From: Willaertia magna | Lineage: Eukaryota; Heterolobosea; Eutetramitea; Acrasida; Naegleriidae | Length of the DNA stretch: 11,085 nucleotides | Assembly: GCA_902984215.1 (NCBI GenBank) | Contig: CADWAF010000383.1 | Coordinates: 1 to 11,085, forward strand | Reading direction: 5' to 3' | Shown: piece after piece, positions 1-8,700 of the stretch | How positions within the stretch are numbered: the stretch's first letter is position 1 | Layout of the letters: each line of letters begins with the position of its first letter | Translations under genes and position numbers: made by a program | The notes under the pieces: model-generated | What the model was told of the DNA's origin: nothing | Seen by the model: only the letters and a program-made list of their open reading frames with translations | The model's database searches: none

Positions 1-1267
1 TTACATAAGACCAACATTTCTCTCCCAACTGATTACTCCACCTAACATAACCTTCATTTTGTTGTAATTTAAATGCAGTTATAGATAAAGTAAATAATAA
101 TAAAATATGTGATAATGATTTAAAAAATAATCTAGTAGCATTATCATAATTAATTTTCCTTTTAAATACAATTGCAGGTTTTAATAAAAAATAATAATTA
201 ATAGGAGTAGATAAAATAGAAAACCAATAAGGAACTACACCAAAATAAGGTAATGACCAACATAATGGAAATAATGCTAATGAATGTAATAATGATTGAT
301 TAGCTGCTGCTTTTGGATTTGAAATGGATAACATTTTATATCCAGCTAAATCATAATCTGATCTACATTTATAGGAAATTGCCATAAAATGTACAATTTG
401 CCATAAATACATTGATCCAAACATGAATATTCCAGTAATAAATAATTTTAAATTATAATCATTATGTAAACTATTATTTGTTGTAATCATTGCAGCAGTT
501 ACACCCATTAATGGAGGTATACTTCCATTTAAAGTACCAATCCAAGTATTAATCCAATGTAATGGTTTAGTAGTAGTATAAACACCAACATATAAAAATA
601 AATTAATTAAACCTAACATTGCAGTTTCATTATTTGTATATTTCTTTAAAATCCAAGTACCTAATAACCCAGTAATACAAGCTTGTATTAAAGCATGTAA
701 TTTTGAAATTTTATTTTTAGGTAAAGGTCTATTACATGTTCTTTTCATTAATTTATCTCTTTCAATTTCAATAATTTCATTAAAACTATTAGCTGATGCT
801 GATTGTAAAAATGTACCAATCATTAATCCTAATACACTACTATTGTTATTTGTTGTTGTATTTAATGTTGTATAATGAGAGAGGAGATGAAGGTTTTTAG
901 CGGCATAGTAACCACCCATAGTAGTGAATACAACTAATGAAGATAATCTAGTTTTCCATAATTCATAATAACATCTAATATAATGTCTAATGATACCTTT
1001 CTTTCTCATATCTTCTTCTACTTGTAATATTGTTGTTGTATTATTATTTGTATTATTATTATTATCTTTATCACTAGTGGTTGATACTGCTAGAATGGTA
1101 GATAATTTATCTGATGTTGTTAATGATTCTTCTACTGGACATACATCATGATGAATTTCTTCTTCTTCTCCTTGTGAAGTAACAACATCTACAATATAAC
1201 TATTGGTTTCATTATTATTATTATCAGTATTACTAGTTGGTGAAGGAGAAAGTGTATCTTCAGACAT
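1..1267 (-). CDS. cox10: Protoheme IX farnesyltransferase (heme O synthase, COX10), 3' end cut by window edge
   Basis: This enzyme transfers a farnesyl group to heme B to make heme O, the precursor of heme A in cytochrome c oxidase, in the mitochondrial inner membrane. About 422 codons are open to the left edge without a stop, so only a short C-terminal tail should be missing (human COX10 is about 440 residues). Visible family motifs are YYELWKTRLSSLVV (about residue 100), the prenyl-diphosphate site NSFNEIIEIERDKLMKRT followed by NRPLP (about 160-183), NTWIGTLNGSIPPLMG (about 240-255), and SDYDLAGYKML (about 303-313). Several hydrophobic segments span the rest. The ATG at 1267 is chosen because an in-frame TGA lies two codons upstream. 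Odd: the first 85 or so residues are acidic and rich in Asn, Ser and Thr, not the basic amphipathic helix expected of a mitochondrial presequence. Identity is secure from the motifs; the targeting route is unknown. Confidence 0.93.
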   Translation of the reverse strand, partial: MSEDTLSPSPTSNTDNNNNETNSYIVDVVTSQGEEEEIHHDVCPVEESLTTSDKLSTILAVSTTSDKDNNNNTNNNTTTILQVEEDMRKKGIIRHYIRCYYELWKTRLSSLVVFTTMGGYYAAKNLHLLSHYTTLNTTTNNNSSVLGLMIGTFLQSASANSFNEIIEIERDKLMKRTCNRPLPKNKISKLHALIQACITGLLGTWILKKYTNNETAMLGLINLFLYVGVYTTTKPLHWINTWIGTLNGSIPPLMGVTAAMITTNNSLHNDYNLKLFITGIFMFGSMYLWQIVHFMAISYKCRSDYDLAGYKMLSISNPKAAANQSLLHSLALFPLCWSLPYFGVVPYWFSILSTPINYYFLLKPAIVFKRKINYDNATRLFFKSLSHILLLFTLSITAFKLQQNEGYVRWSNQLGEKCWSYV

Positions 1268-1344
1268 TTTTCAGTTGTTAACAATAATAGGTATTTTTTG
1301 TGAATTTTTAAAAATGACCTTTTTTATTTTTTTTTTTCGCAAAA

Positions 1345-1353
1345 GCGCCAAAA
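1345..1353 (-). promoter_or_regulatory. E2F-like box TTTTGGCGC upstream of COX10
   Basis: Read on the minus strand the bases are TTTTGGCGC, which fits the general E2F consensus TTTSSCGC. It lies about 80 bp upstream of the COX10 ATG. It is next to a small CGC-AAAA-GCG inverted repeat at 1338-1347, and AAAAGCGC (1341-1348) pairs with GCGCTTTT (1386-1393). A single 8-base match is weak evidence, and COX10 is not a classic E2F target, so this may be coincidental. Confidence 0.3.
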
Positions 1354-1447
1354 TGAATTTTTAATGAACCTATTAATGGACCAAAGCGCTTTTTTCACTA
1401 AAAATTTTCGCCACACAAAAAATATTATTCCATTTTGTTCAGTCAAC

Positions 1448-1472
1448 CAACCATGGTTGTAACGTTCGAACG
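1448..1472. promoter_or_regulatory. Pair of perfect palindromes upstream of COX10
   Basis: CAACCATGGTTG (1448-1459) and CGTTCGAACG (1463-1472) are exact palindromes of 12 and 10 bp separated by 3 bp, in a region otherwise very AT-rich. Palindromes of this kind are typical sites for dimeric DNA-binding proteins. They lie about 180-205 bp upstream of the COX10 ATG and about 140-165 bp beyond the POLE2 stop. Binding is inferred only. Confidence 0.35.
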
Positions 1473-1613
1473 AACGAATTGCAAAATTAAAAGGATAATA
1501 GAAAAAGGGGTTAAATTGTGACATTATTAAATGGAGTTTATTCAAAATATTTTTAACACTTTATAAAATTTGTTTTTAACAATTTAATTTTCAATGCAAT
1601 ATAAAATAAATTA

Positions 1614-3377
1614 TTATTCATCCATTTCCATTAAAGATGAATTATTATCATCACTATTTAAATTAGGTAATGTATGTAATTGTAAAGGTTCTTCTTCACA
1701 TAATGGTAAAAAACAATAAAATGAATAATTTAATGGAAATGCAGGTGGATTAAAACATAATGTACCACCATTTCCATATTTATCACTACTCTCTTCATTT
1801 ATAGTAGTATTAATATTAATATTATTAGAATTATTATTTACTTTAAATTCAAATGCTTCACCTTTATCAGCTAAAATTAAATAATTTGGTAAATTTGGAA
1901 ATAATTGTAATGAATGATCTAATGACCAAATAGTTGGTTGTATAAAATTAGTAAATGGTGATAAATGTGATTGTGAACATATTGTTTCACATACATATTC
2001 GTATAAATGTTTATTTATACCATTGTAATCTTTATTAAATGAATTATCTATAATTGAATGTCTTCTCATTAAATTTTGTAAATCTTTTCTAAAAATAATT
2101 ATATCTTTATTATAATATTTAATTCTTAATGGATTTGTATAAAATTGTAAAATTTCATTATTTTGTAAAGTATTTTGTAAAGTATTTAAAATAAATAATT
2201 TATTTTGTGGTAATAAATTATTTGGTGTTATTGTAATATCATTAGGTCCAGGAATAAAACATATTTTAATAAAATTTTGTAAAAAATAATCTTTAAATTC
2301 ATCATTAATTAATTTATTAATTTTATTTAATCCATTATTTATTAAATTTAAATCATTTTGATAATTACTATATTTAGATAAAAAATTACCTATAAAAATA
2401 AATAGTGTTGGTGTATTTTCTAAAATTCTATTTTTATTTTTTTTATTTTCTTCATGATGTTGTAAATATTTAAAATAATTAAATAATAATTTAATTTTAT
2501 CAATTATATTTATTTTATCTAAATAAATTTCATTACAAATTACCATAAATGAATTTTTACTAAAAATTAATTGATTTTCATCAATTTTTAAATGATCATT
2601 TACAATACTATTTTTAGAATCATCTATATTTGGTAATACCATCACGTGACATTTAAATATTTTATTTTCATAAATTCCACTAATTAAAATTATATTTCCT
2701 TCTACAATCATTCCAATTTCATTACTTTTTATGGAAGAAATATCTAAATTTATACTTCCAGTTAAATCTTCTAAAATAAATTCATTTCTATTTTTTCTAT
2801 AAATCATTCCTAATAAGTATTTTATACCTTTACTTCCTAATAAAGAATTTATACTTGTAATGGTAATATTATTATTTTGTAATTTATTTAAAATAAAATT
2901 AAATCTATTTTTAAATAATTGTGTTTTATTTTCAACATTACTAAAAAGAAAATTATTTTGTAAAGTATTTTGTAAACTATTTTGTAAAGATTTATTATTT
3001 AATTGTAAATTATTTTGTAAAGAATTTTTATTTGAAAAATCTATATATGGAATTTCATTTGCATTAATTAATTGAATAAAATCATTATTCTTTCCAAATA
3101 AAGTAGTTGCATTATTTTCATTTAAATTTGTATTAATTTCTAAATGTTGAAAAGATTTTAAATATTCTTCCATTTGTAATTTACTAATTTTAGAAATATT
3201 TGATTTATCTTTTAAATAAATAAAAAAATTATTTAAAAAAGAAATCATTTCTTCTTTTGTTGAAAATTCTTTTTGACAATAATCTGGTAATGTAGTACAT
3301 GTTAATGTAATTTTATTTTTTTTTGCTAATTGAACGCAAGTTTGGGAACAAATACCTTTAGTTAATTGTGTGGACAT
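1614..3377 (-). CDS. pole2: DNA polymerase epsilon subunit 2 (B subunit, Dpb2/POLE2)
   Basis: This is the non-catalytic B subunit of the leading-strand polymerase Pol epsilon, which also helps CMG helicase assembly in the nucleus. The 587-residue product compares with about 527 in human. In order: a poorly conserved N-terminal region (1-110); an Asn/Gln-rich insert with LQN repeats (119-145); an OB-fold region with LLGMIYRK and FILEDLTGSINLD (about 186-250); and an inactive calcineurin-like phosphoesterase fold (about 275-560). That fold carries family signatures LFIFIGNFLSKYS (325-337), FIPGPNDITITPNNLLP (374-390), IWSLDHSLQLFPNLPNYLILADK (483-505) and CFNPPAFP (541-548). The metal-binding residues of active phosphatases are missing, as is normal in this subunit. 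A second LQN insert (400-407) and an N-rich loop (514-528) interrupt the fold. The ATG follows an A-run, and the stop is a tandem TAATAA. An E2F-type site lies upstream. Divergent to the SAM gene at 3780. Confidence 0.94.
   Translation of the reverse strand: MSTQLTKGICSQTCVQLAKKNKITLTCTTLPDYCQKEFSTKEEMISFLNNFFIYLKDKSNISKISKLQMEEYLKSFQHLEINTNLNENNATTLFGKNNDFIQLINANEIPYIDFSNKNSLQNNLQLNNKSLQNSLQNTLQNNFLFSNVENKTQLFKNRFNFILNKLQNNNITITSINSLLGSKGIKYLLGMIYRKNRNEFILEDLTGSINLDISSIKSNEIGMIVEGNIILISGIYENKIFKCHVMVLPNIDDSKNSIVNDHLKIDENQLIFSKNSFMVICNEIYLDKINIIDKIKLLFNYFKYLQHHEENKKNKNRILENTPTLFIFIGNFLSKYSNYQNDLNLINNGLNKINKLINDEFKDYFLQNFIKICFIPGPNDITITPNNLLPQNKLFILNTLQNTLQNNEILQFYTNPLRIKYYNKDIIIFRKDLQNLMRRHSIIDNSFNKDYNGINKHLYEYVCETICSQSHLSPFTNFIQPTIWSLDHSLQLFPNLPNYLILADKGEAFEFKVNNNSNNININTTINEESSDKYGNGGTLCFNPPAFPLNYSFYCFLPLCEEEPLQLHTLPNLNSDDNNSSLMEMDE
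2157..2190 (-). repeat. 12-bp LQNT repeat, inner cluster in POLE2
   Basis: Two tandem copies of a 12-bp unit (minus-strand TTACAAAATACT) encode LNTLQNTLQNN at residues 398-408. They fall in a loop just after the conserved NNLLPQNKLF segment of the phosphoesterase-like fold. The same unit occurs elsewhere in this gene and in two neighbouring unrelated genes. Confidence 0.7.
2950..3030 (-). repeat. 12-bp LQNT/LQNS repeat cluster in POLE2 N-terminal linker
   Basis: Several near-identical copies of the minus-strand unit TTACAAAATACT and its variants encode SLQNNLQLNN followed by KSLQNSLQNTLQNN (residues 119-142). The cluster sits in the linker between the N-terminal region and the OB fold, where insertions are tolerated in this family. 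Copy boundaries are approximate because the units are imperfect. Confidence 0.7.
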
Positions 3378-3779
3378 TTTTTTTTTTTGAATTTTTTTTA
3401 TTTTTTTTTTATTTTTTTGAATTTTTCAAACTTGTTTTGGAGGGAAAATTTTGGCGGGAAAATACTTAGGGACTTTCTCTCAGAAAAACAAGGCACGGCC
3501 TGTTAAGTGTTAAACTTTATAATAAATTAACCATATAATAATAATTACGTTATTTATTATTAATTACTTCAGAATGCATTAGGCTAGTTATTGTTACTCG
3601 TTTGTTTCATCTTGCCAAATCTGAAAAATCAATTCTCCAGAGTATACTAGCCTTGTCACTCCTCCAAATCATCATTTTTACACAATTTTTCACAAGCATG
3701 TCACCAATTAAAAACTTCCCGAAAATAAAAAAAAAATTAAAAAAAATAAATGTATAGTAATTACAACTAATTAACCAAC
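3378..3779. other. Divergent promoter spacer between POLE2 and the SAM-domain gene
   Basis: The 402-bp spacer separates two outward-facing start codons. The POLE2 side has long T/A homopolymer runs (3377-3426), typical of amoebal leaders, then the E2F-type site. The middle (3480-3660) is less AT-rich and holds an inverted repeat AGGCTAGT (3581-3588) / ACTAGCCT (3646-3653). The SAM-gene side ends in an A-rich leader. I see no open frame of note, no tRNA and no recognisable structured RNA. Confidence 0.6.
3449..3462. promoter_or_regulatory. E2F/DP-type site TTTTGGCGGGAAAA upstream of POLE2
   Basis: TTTTGGCGGGAAAA (reverse complement TTTTCCCGCCAAAA) is a full match to the canonical E2F/DP site, TTTSSCGC extended on both sides. 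It is 72-85 bp upstream of the POLE2 ATG and is the most GC-rich point of that promoter. In animals and plants such sites drive S-phase expression of replication genes, POLE2 among them; use here is inferred. Being in a divergent spacer, it might also act on the SAM gene, whose ATG is about 320 bp away. Confidence 0.75.
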
Positions 3780-5672
3780 ATGTCATTCCTTAAAAGATTA
3801 TTTCAAACCATTAGTGATTCTAAAGCTTCCAATATTTTATCAGAAGAAGAAGAAGATTTATCAAGTACCGGTAGTACCAATAGTGTCAATAATAATTCCA
3901 ATAATGGTAATTTTCTTGTTGTCAATAGTAGTATAAATAGTAGTATAAATAATAGTACAACAAGTGGTTCATGTATTCCAATTGAAAATTATTTACAAAT
4001 TCCAATGAAAGATTGGAATAATAAATTAGTTTTAAATTTTTTAATAAAAGAACAATTTGATAATTTAATAAATAAAATTGAAAAATTAAAATATAATGGA
4101 ATGGATTTAATTAAAAAGAAAAATTTAGATTTTGAAAAGGAATTAAATATTTCAATTGATGAAGCTAATGAATTAATTTATAGAATTAATTTTATTAAAA
4201 AGAAACAAAATTTTAGTGAATGTGATCTTTAAAATTTTAGTGAATGTGATCTTTACAATAATAATGAAGATTACAATAATGAGGATAGTCAATTATTGAA
4301 ATTACAAAATAATAATTCTATAAATGGAAATAATAATATAATTAATTTTAATAATAATAGAAATAGTGTATTAATAAATAAATTAGAAGAATATAAAAAA
4401 GAATTATTAAAAGATTTATTAAATTCATCAGTTACAGATTTAATTAAAATTAAAAAAAATAAAATTTATAAAAATAAATTAATTATTGTAAAAGATCAAA
4501 ATCCATTATTAGAATTATCTATTTATAATCAATTACAATTAACAAATAAAGAAAAAGAACAATTAAATAAAATGAAATTAAAATTAAATCATTTATTAAA
4601 AAATAATAATTTTTTAATTAATTATTTAAATAACAATACTATAAATGGAAGTAATAATGAAGAAGATTACAATGATAATCCATTAATAGAAATGACATGT
4701 CAAAATTTAATTTTAAATGATAGATTTAAATATATTTATTTAAATCCAAATAGAATAAATAAAAATAAACAATTAAAATTACAAAATACTTTACAACATA
4801 ATACTTTACAAAATACTTTACATTTTATAGATATAAATATAGCTATCATTAGAAATGATTATTTAAATAGATATGATATTGGTCTATTAATAGGAACATT
4901 TTTATTTATTTATTCAATTGAATTAGAATTAATTATTGTAAGAGAAGTTGATTTTAATTTTATTGATTTTATTAAATTATTTACTATATATGGATTAGAA
5001 AATATTTATAATTGTTTTGATTGTATTTCTAAATGTTGTTGTTCAATTAATTTAAATTCTAATTCTATAATTGGTAATAATAATTTACAAAATAATAATT
5101 TACAAAATAGTTTACAAAATGTTAATTCTATAAATAGTAGTATTAAATTTATTTCAAAAATGTTAACTTGGATTGATTTTAATAATCAAGAATTAATTTT
5201 AAATTTAATTAATGAATTAAATAATTTATTTATTAAAAATAATTTTACAAATTTAGAATTTTATAAATTACCAATTATAGATAACTATCAATATTTACAA
5301 TTTAAAAATTATTTTAAAAATAAAATTGAACATTTTAATGAAATAATTGAAAATAAAATATTTGAAAATAATTTAATTAATTTTAATTTTAATTTAAATT
5401 TAATAAATCATTTTTATAAAACTTTTAAAGATGAATTAAATGTTTTACAAAAATTATTTTTTTTAGCTTTTCATAAACAATTTTATGTTCATAATAGTGG
5501 TGATATTTTAATTGAAGAATGGAAAGATGAAATTTATTTATATTTTAATGAAAATTGTAATGAATATTGTAATGATAAAGAAAATGATAAAGAAAATGAT
5601 GGTGTTGAGGAAGAGAGTAGTGAAGCATATAATTATTTTCCATTTGTAATGGATTTACCTAAAAGAATGTAA
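3780..5672 (+). CDS. SAM-domain, Asn-rich protein of unknown function, interrupted by one in-frame stop
   Basis: One frame is open from the ATG at 3780 to the tandem stop at 5670-5675 except for a single TAA at 4230-4232. The first 150 codons give a Ser/Asn-rich leader with an acidic patch (21-27), then a likely SAM domain at about 75-142: W79, hydrophobics 83-88, F93, G107, L110, then a C-terminal helix ending YRINFIKKK. SAM domains mediate protein-protein or RNA contacts. The remaining 480 or so codons are Asn-, Leu- and Ile-rich and I do not recognise them. They hold two LQN repeat clusters, a hydrophobic stretch (IGLLIGTFLFIYSIELELII, codons about 369-388), a Cys cluster (CFDCISKCCC), and an acidic NDKE-rich tail. 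The stop lies at the junction of an exact 24-bp tandem duplication, so the parent gene was probably uninterrupted. It may now be a pseudogene, a truncated SAM protein, a readthrough gene or an assembly error. Confidence 0.6.
4207..4254 (+). repeat. Exact 24-bp tandem duplication creating a TAA stop
   Basis: The 24 bases at 4207-4230 are repeated without mismatch at 4231-4254. The unit length is a multiple of three, so the frame continues. The junction, however, joins the final T of copy one to AA of copy two, giving TAA where the second copy continues into TAC (Tyr). Both copies encode NFSECDL: the first is followed by stop, the second by Tyr and an Asn-rich stretch. Confidence 0.95.
4779..4822 (+). 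repeat. 12-bp LQNT repeat cluster 1 in the SAM gene
   Basis: Units close to TTACAAAATACT repeat about three times, coding LQNTLQHNTLQNTLH. The unit and reading frame match those in POLE2, although that gene is on the other strand and unrelated. One copy carries CAT for AAT. Confidence 0.7.
5084..5120 (+). repeat. LQN repeat cluster 2 in the SAM gene
   Basis: Three units of the TTACAAAAT core spaced by AATAAT or AGT encode NLQNNNLQNSLQN. It is a diverged version of the 12-bp unit seen at 4779-4822 and in POLE2. Confidence 0.6.
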
Positions 5673-5693
5673 TAAACAAGTTGTTGTAATAAA
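5671..5693 (+). terminator. Poly(A) signals of the SAM gene
   Basis: AATAAA occurs at 5671-5676, overlapping the tandem TAA TAA stops, and again at 5688-5693. Both fit the AATAAA cleavage and polyadenylation signal. Only 108 bp separate this stop from the stop of the convergent protease gene, so the 3' ends probably lie close together or overlap. Confidence 0.5.
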
Positions 5694-5780
5694 AATTGTT
5701 TAAACTCAAAGTACTACCTACTATCAAGACTTCCTATTTACAAATTAAACAAATGAACACAATAAAGACTATAACCCTGG

Positions 5781-8700
5781 TTAATCATCCTCATCGTCAC
5801 TACTTTCATTTTCATTAAGCCATTGTTTCAACTTCCCTAAATCAAACACACCGTGGCCTTTTTCCTTTGTGTGGCTGTTTTCGTCAGGGCACAAACCCTT
5901 CAAAATATTCTTCATTTCTTGTTGGTCTATTGATCTGTTACAGCTTTTAATTAAGGCACAAACGCCTGCAATTAAAGGACTAGCAAAAGATGTTCCGGAG
6001 CCACAGGCAGTCCGCTTTGTTTTATCATACGATGGAAACTGGCATGGATCCATTTCTGCGCTTGATGAAGTGCAACTTTCAACATCCTCACCTATAACCA
6101 ACATGTCCAGTTCTCTACCTACAGAAGAAAATTTAGATTTGTTACCAAAACCATCACAGGAACCAATACAAAGAGTATTTCCATACCTGGCTGGATATCC
6201 AATTGCTTTTTTTTTGTGACCTTCATTTCCAGCTGAACATACCACTATCACTTTTTTCAAAATAAGCTGTTGAATAAGGTCATGTGTTTCACTACTGTAT
6301 CCTTCTGCTGTAAAAGACATGGAAATTACATGAACTTCTTGAATAGACAACAACCATTTCAAAGCCCTTATAAGAGCGTTCGTATTATCCTCCAAGTCTT
6401 GGGAATTTGTGTTACCGCTATTCTTTTTGTTATGTATTTTTACTACAATAAGGTTAACTTTAGGGGCTATCCCAATAAAACCTCCTCCAGCTATAATACC
6501 ACAGCAAAAAGTCCCGTGGCCTGTTTCATCTATTGCCGTAACAGTACTTTCATCACTTTCAGGATCACAAAAAGATTTGCGCTTAATAATTCTACAGTCC
6601 TTCAAAAATGAGTTTTGTGAGTCGCAGCCAGAGTCAATAACAGCTACGTTAATTCCTTCACCATCCCAGCCACTTTCTATTAATCCCCTTTTTATTTCTT
6701 TCATTTTCGTGTTATTTCGGTCATTCTTTAGTGAAGAGAAATTGATATTATTTGTTTTAAAACCCTTGTTTTCCTTATTTTGTTTTTTTTCCTCTTCATT
6801 TGCTTTTTTTCTTTCAATCTCATCAAACCTTGTAATTTCATTGGTGGAGCTTTTAGTTTTTAAATTTTCATTAATGTCTACTCTATTATATTTTATTTTA
6901 TTATTGCACTTTAATTTCTCGAAACATTTTGCCATTTCTTTACTAGACACTTCAATAAAGTCAATTTTGTCAAAGTTTTGTTTTGGCAATGTTTTCTCTA
7001 AATAGTTCTCAATGTTTTGGTCAAATTGTAATTGTAAATTCTTAATTTTAATATTTGATGGTAAAACAAAACCTACAGGCCATTTACCTTTAATAATAAA
7101 TGTTTCAATTGACTCTACACCATTTAAGAAATTATTTAAATCAATAAAGTTGTTAAAATGATAGTTATTTAAAATAATTTTAAATATTCCTAACTTTTTT
7201 CCTTTTTGTAAAGTATTTAATATATCTTTTAAACTATTGTACTCATTTACTTTTATTATAGAATCATAAATATATTCCTTATTTGTAATTAAATTAAAAG
7301 ATAAAATGTCATCTGTATTTGTTTTAATGAAAAAACTATCTAAATATCTGGCGTCAACCAAATTCATAAATTCAGTTTCTTCACCAATGTCATTTGCATT
7401 AACTGCTAAATCTTTTACTTCTGAACTAGTTGTTTGATTGTAAAATATTTTACCAGTAGTTAATTTAGGATATAGATTAAATGATTCAGAAATGCTACCG
7501 AATTTAGTGTTTTCATTTAGATTCATTGATACCGGTTTACCTCTATTTTTGGAAATTTCATAATTATTTGTTGTATTTTCATGATTTAACTTTTTTTCTT
7601 TAATTATTATATGATAACTGTCAATAAAGGACATGTATCTATCATTAATTATGGCAATGTATAATGTTTTATCTGTTTTTGCAATTGAATTGATGGTGAA
7701 TGATAATTCTGGATCAGGTAATAAAATTTTTATATTTATATTAAATATCCTAGATATTAATAAGGCTTCTAAATATCCATTAGTTTTTTGTTTTCTTTTG
7801 ATTTTTAATCCGAATTTTGTTGGATAAACTAATGATATAATTTGTTGTATAAAAGTATCATTTGAGATTAAACATTTAAAATACTTTTCTAAATCTGAAT
7901 ATGTGACATTAAATCCTAATTTAGCAATTCCAGAGATAGCAGCATCATAAAAATTATCTTTCTTTTCCAATAGTTCTTTTATTTCTACGTTTTCTCTTTG
8001 TAAAAGATTTTTCAATTCAATTTCAAAATTATTTTCAATTTTTTTTTGTTTACTACTTTTAATTGGTTCTACTATTGCAGAAATAAATGATTTCCATTCT
8101 TCTTTAATAATTTCCATAATAATTTCTGAGTTAAAGAAACTGTTAATCGAGTAAATAGATGTATCTAAAGCTCCATCTCCAGTGTCAATCCAGAGCTTGT
8201 AATCATTTAAATTCAATAAACGTATCCTATAAATAATTCTTCTTAATAATTGTTCTCTTTGTGTAGCTAATTTAGTGAATTGTTCAAAAAAAGGAGAAGA
8301 ATAATGAATAAACAATGTTTCGATATGATAAATAAAGTAATTAATGATAGTACTTTCATTCCTCAGTACCTTATATTGGCCTTTTCTTTTATGATAGGCA
8401 TCTAAATAGGATGATAAATTAAAAGTAAAATCCCAATCGTCAATATTTTCATATTTTTCAATTTCATTAATATCATATTTTATATTTTGGTCATTTTTAG
8501 TACTTGGTTCCTTATTAATATTTTCAATAGGAATACATTCACCACTATCAACGTCAATACACTTAAAACCATTTCCACTTTCTTGTAAAATCCATTTCTT
8601 ATAATTTAATTCAAAAGTTTTAAGTTTTTCTTTTTCTATAGTTTCTTTATCATCACTTGACAATAACATTAATTTAGATATCCAATGACTAGCATCCCAT

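Larger units (their letters stand above)
1268..1613. other. Intergenic spacer: COX10 upstream region and POLE2 3' flank
   Basis: This 346-bp spacer lies between the COX10 start and the POLE2 stop, both on the minus strand, so it should hold the POLE2 3' end and the COX10 promoter. It contains two perfect palindromes (1448-1459 and 1463-1472), a third, AAAGCGCTTT (1383-1392), and an E2F-like box at 1345-1353. A 73-codon minus-strand frame (1324-1545) crosses it but shows no recognisable domain, and I do not call it a gene. Confidence 0.6.
4233..5672 (+). pseudogene. Downstream open part of the SAM gene, separated from its start by the duplication stop
   Basis: From 4233 the frame is open for 479 codons and is the same frame as the SAM-domain part. 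If translated alone it has no good start: the first residues follow the stop directly, and the nearest initiator-like codon is a TTG at 4296, which is not a usual eukaryotic start. This favours reading it as the rest of one gene. Features are a Lys/Leu-rich region, LQN clusters (4779-4822, 5084-5120), a Cys-rich patch near 5010-5045 and an acidic NDKENDKEND tail near 5570-5600. No domain is recognised. The stop overlaps a poly(A)-type AATAAA. Confidence 0.55.

Noticed and set aside
1324..1545. 73-codon minus-strand frame between COX10 and POLE2
   Set aside because: It has no recognisable domain, overlaps the likely COX10 promoter with its palindromes, and its composition is that expected of translated AT-rich spacer.
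3581..3653. Structured RNA gene suggested by the 8-bp inverted repeat in the divergent spacer
   Set aside because: The loop is 57 bases, no further stem is seen, and no known tRNA, snRNA or amoebal class I RNA features are visible.
3963..3989. 24 of 27 bases shared with the protease gene (8520-8546, opposite strand), both coding SG-x-CIPIEN
   Set aside because: A rough expectation for AT-rich DNA of this length gives about one or two such matches by chance, and the surrounding sequence shows no further similarity.
4230..4232. TAA read as a sense codon (ciliate-type code)
   Set aside because: All genes here use CAA for Gln and end at TAA or TAATAA; no other internal TAA is present.
4216..4240. 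Very short GT-AG intron removing the duplication stop of the SAM gene
   Set aside because: It would be 25 nt, which breaks the frame, and no exact 24-nt excision starts with GT and ends with AG. The tandem duplication explains the sequence better.
6409..7005. 198-codon plus-strand frame opposite the protease gene
   Set aside because: It is a shadow of the protease coding strand, with low-complexity Ser/Phe/Leu sequence that mirrors Lys/Glu/Asn codons.
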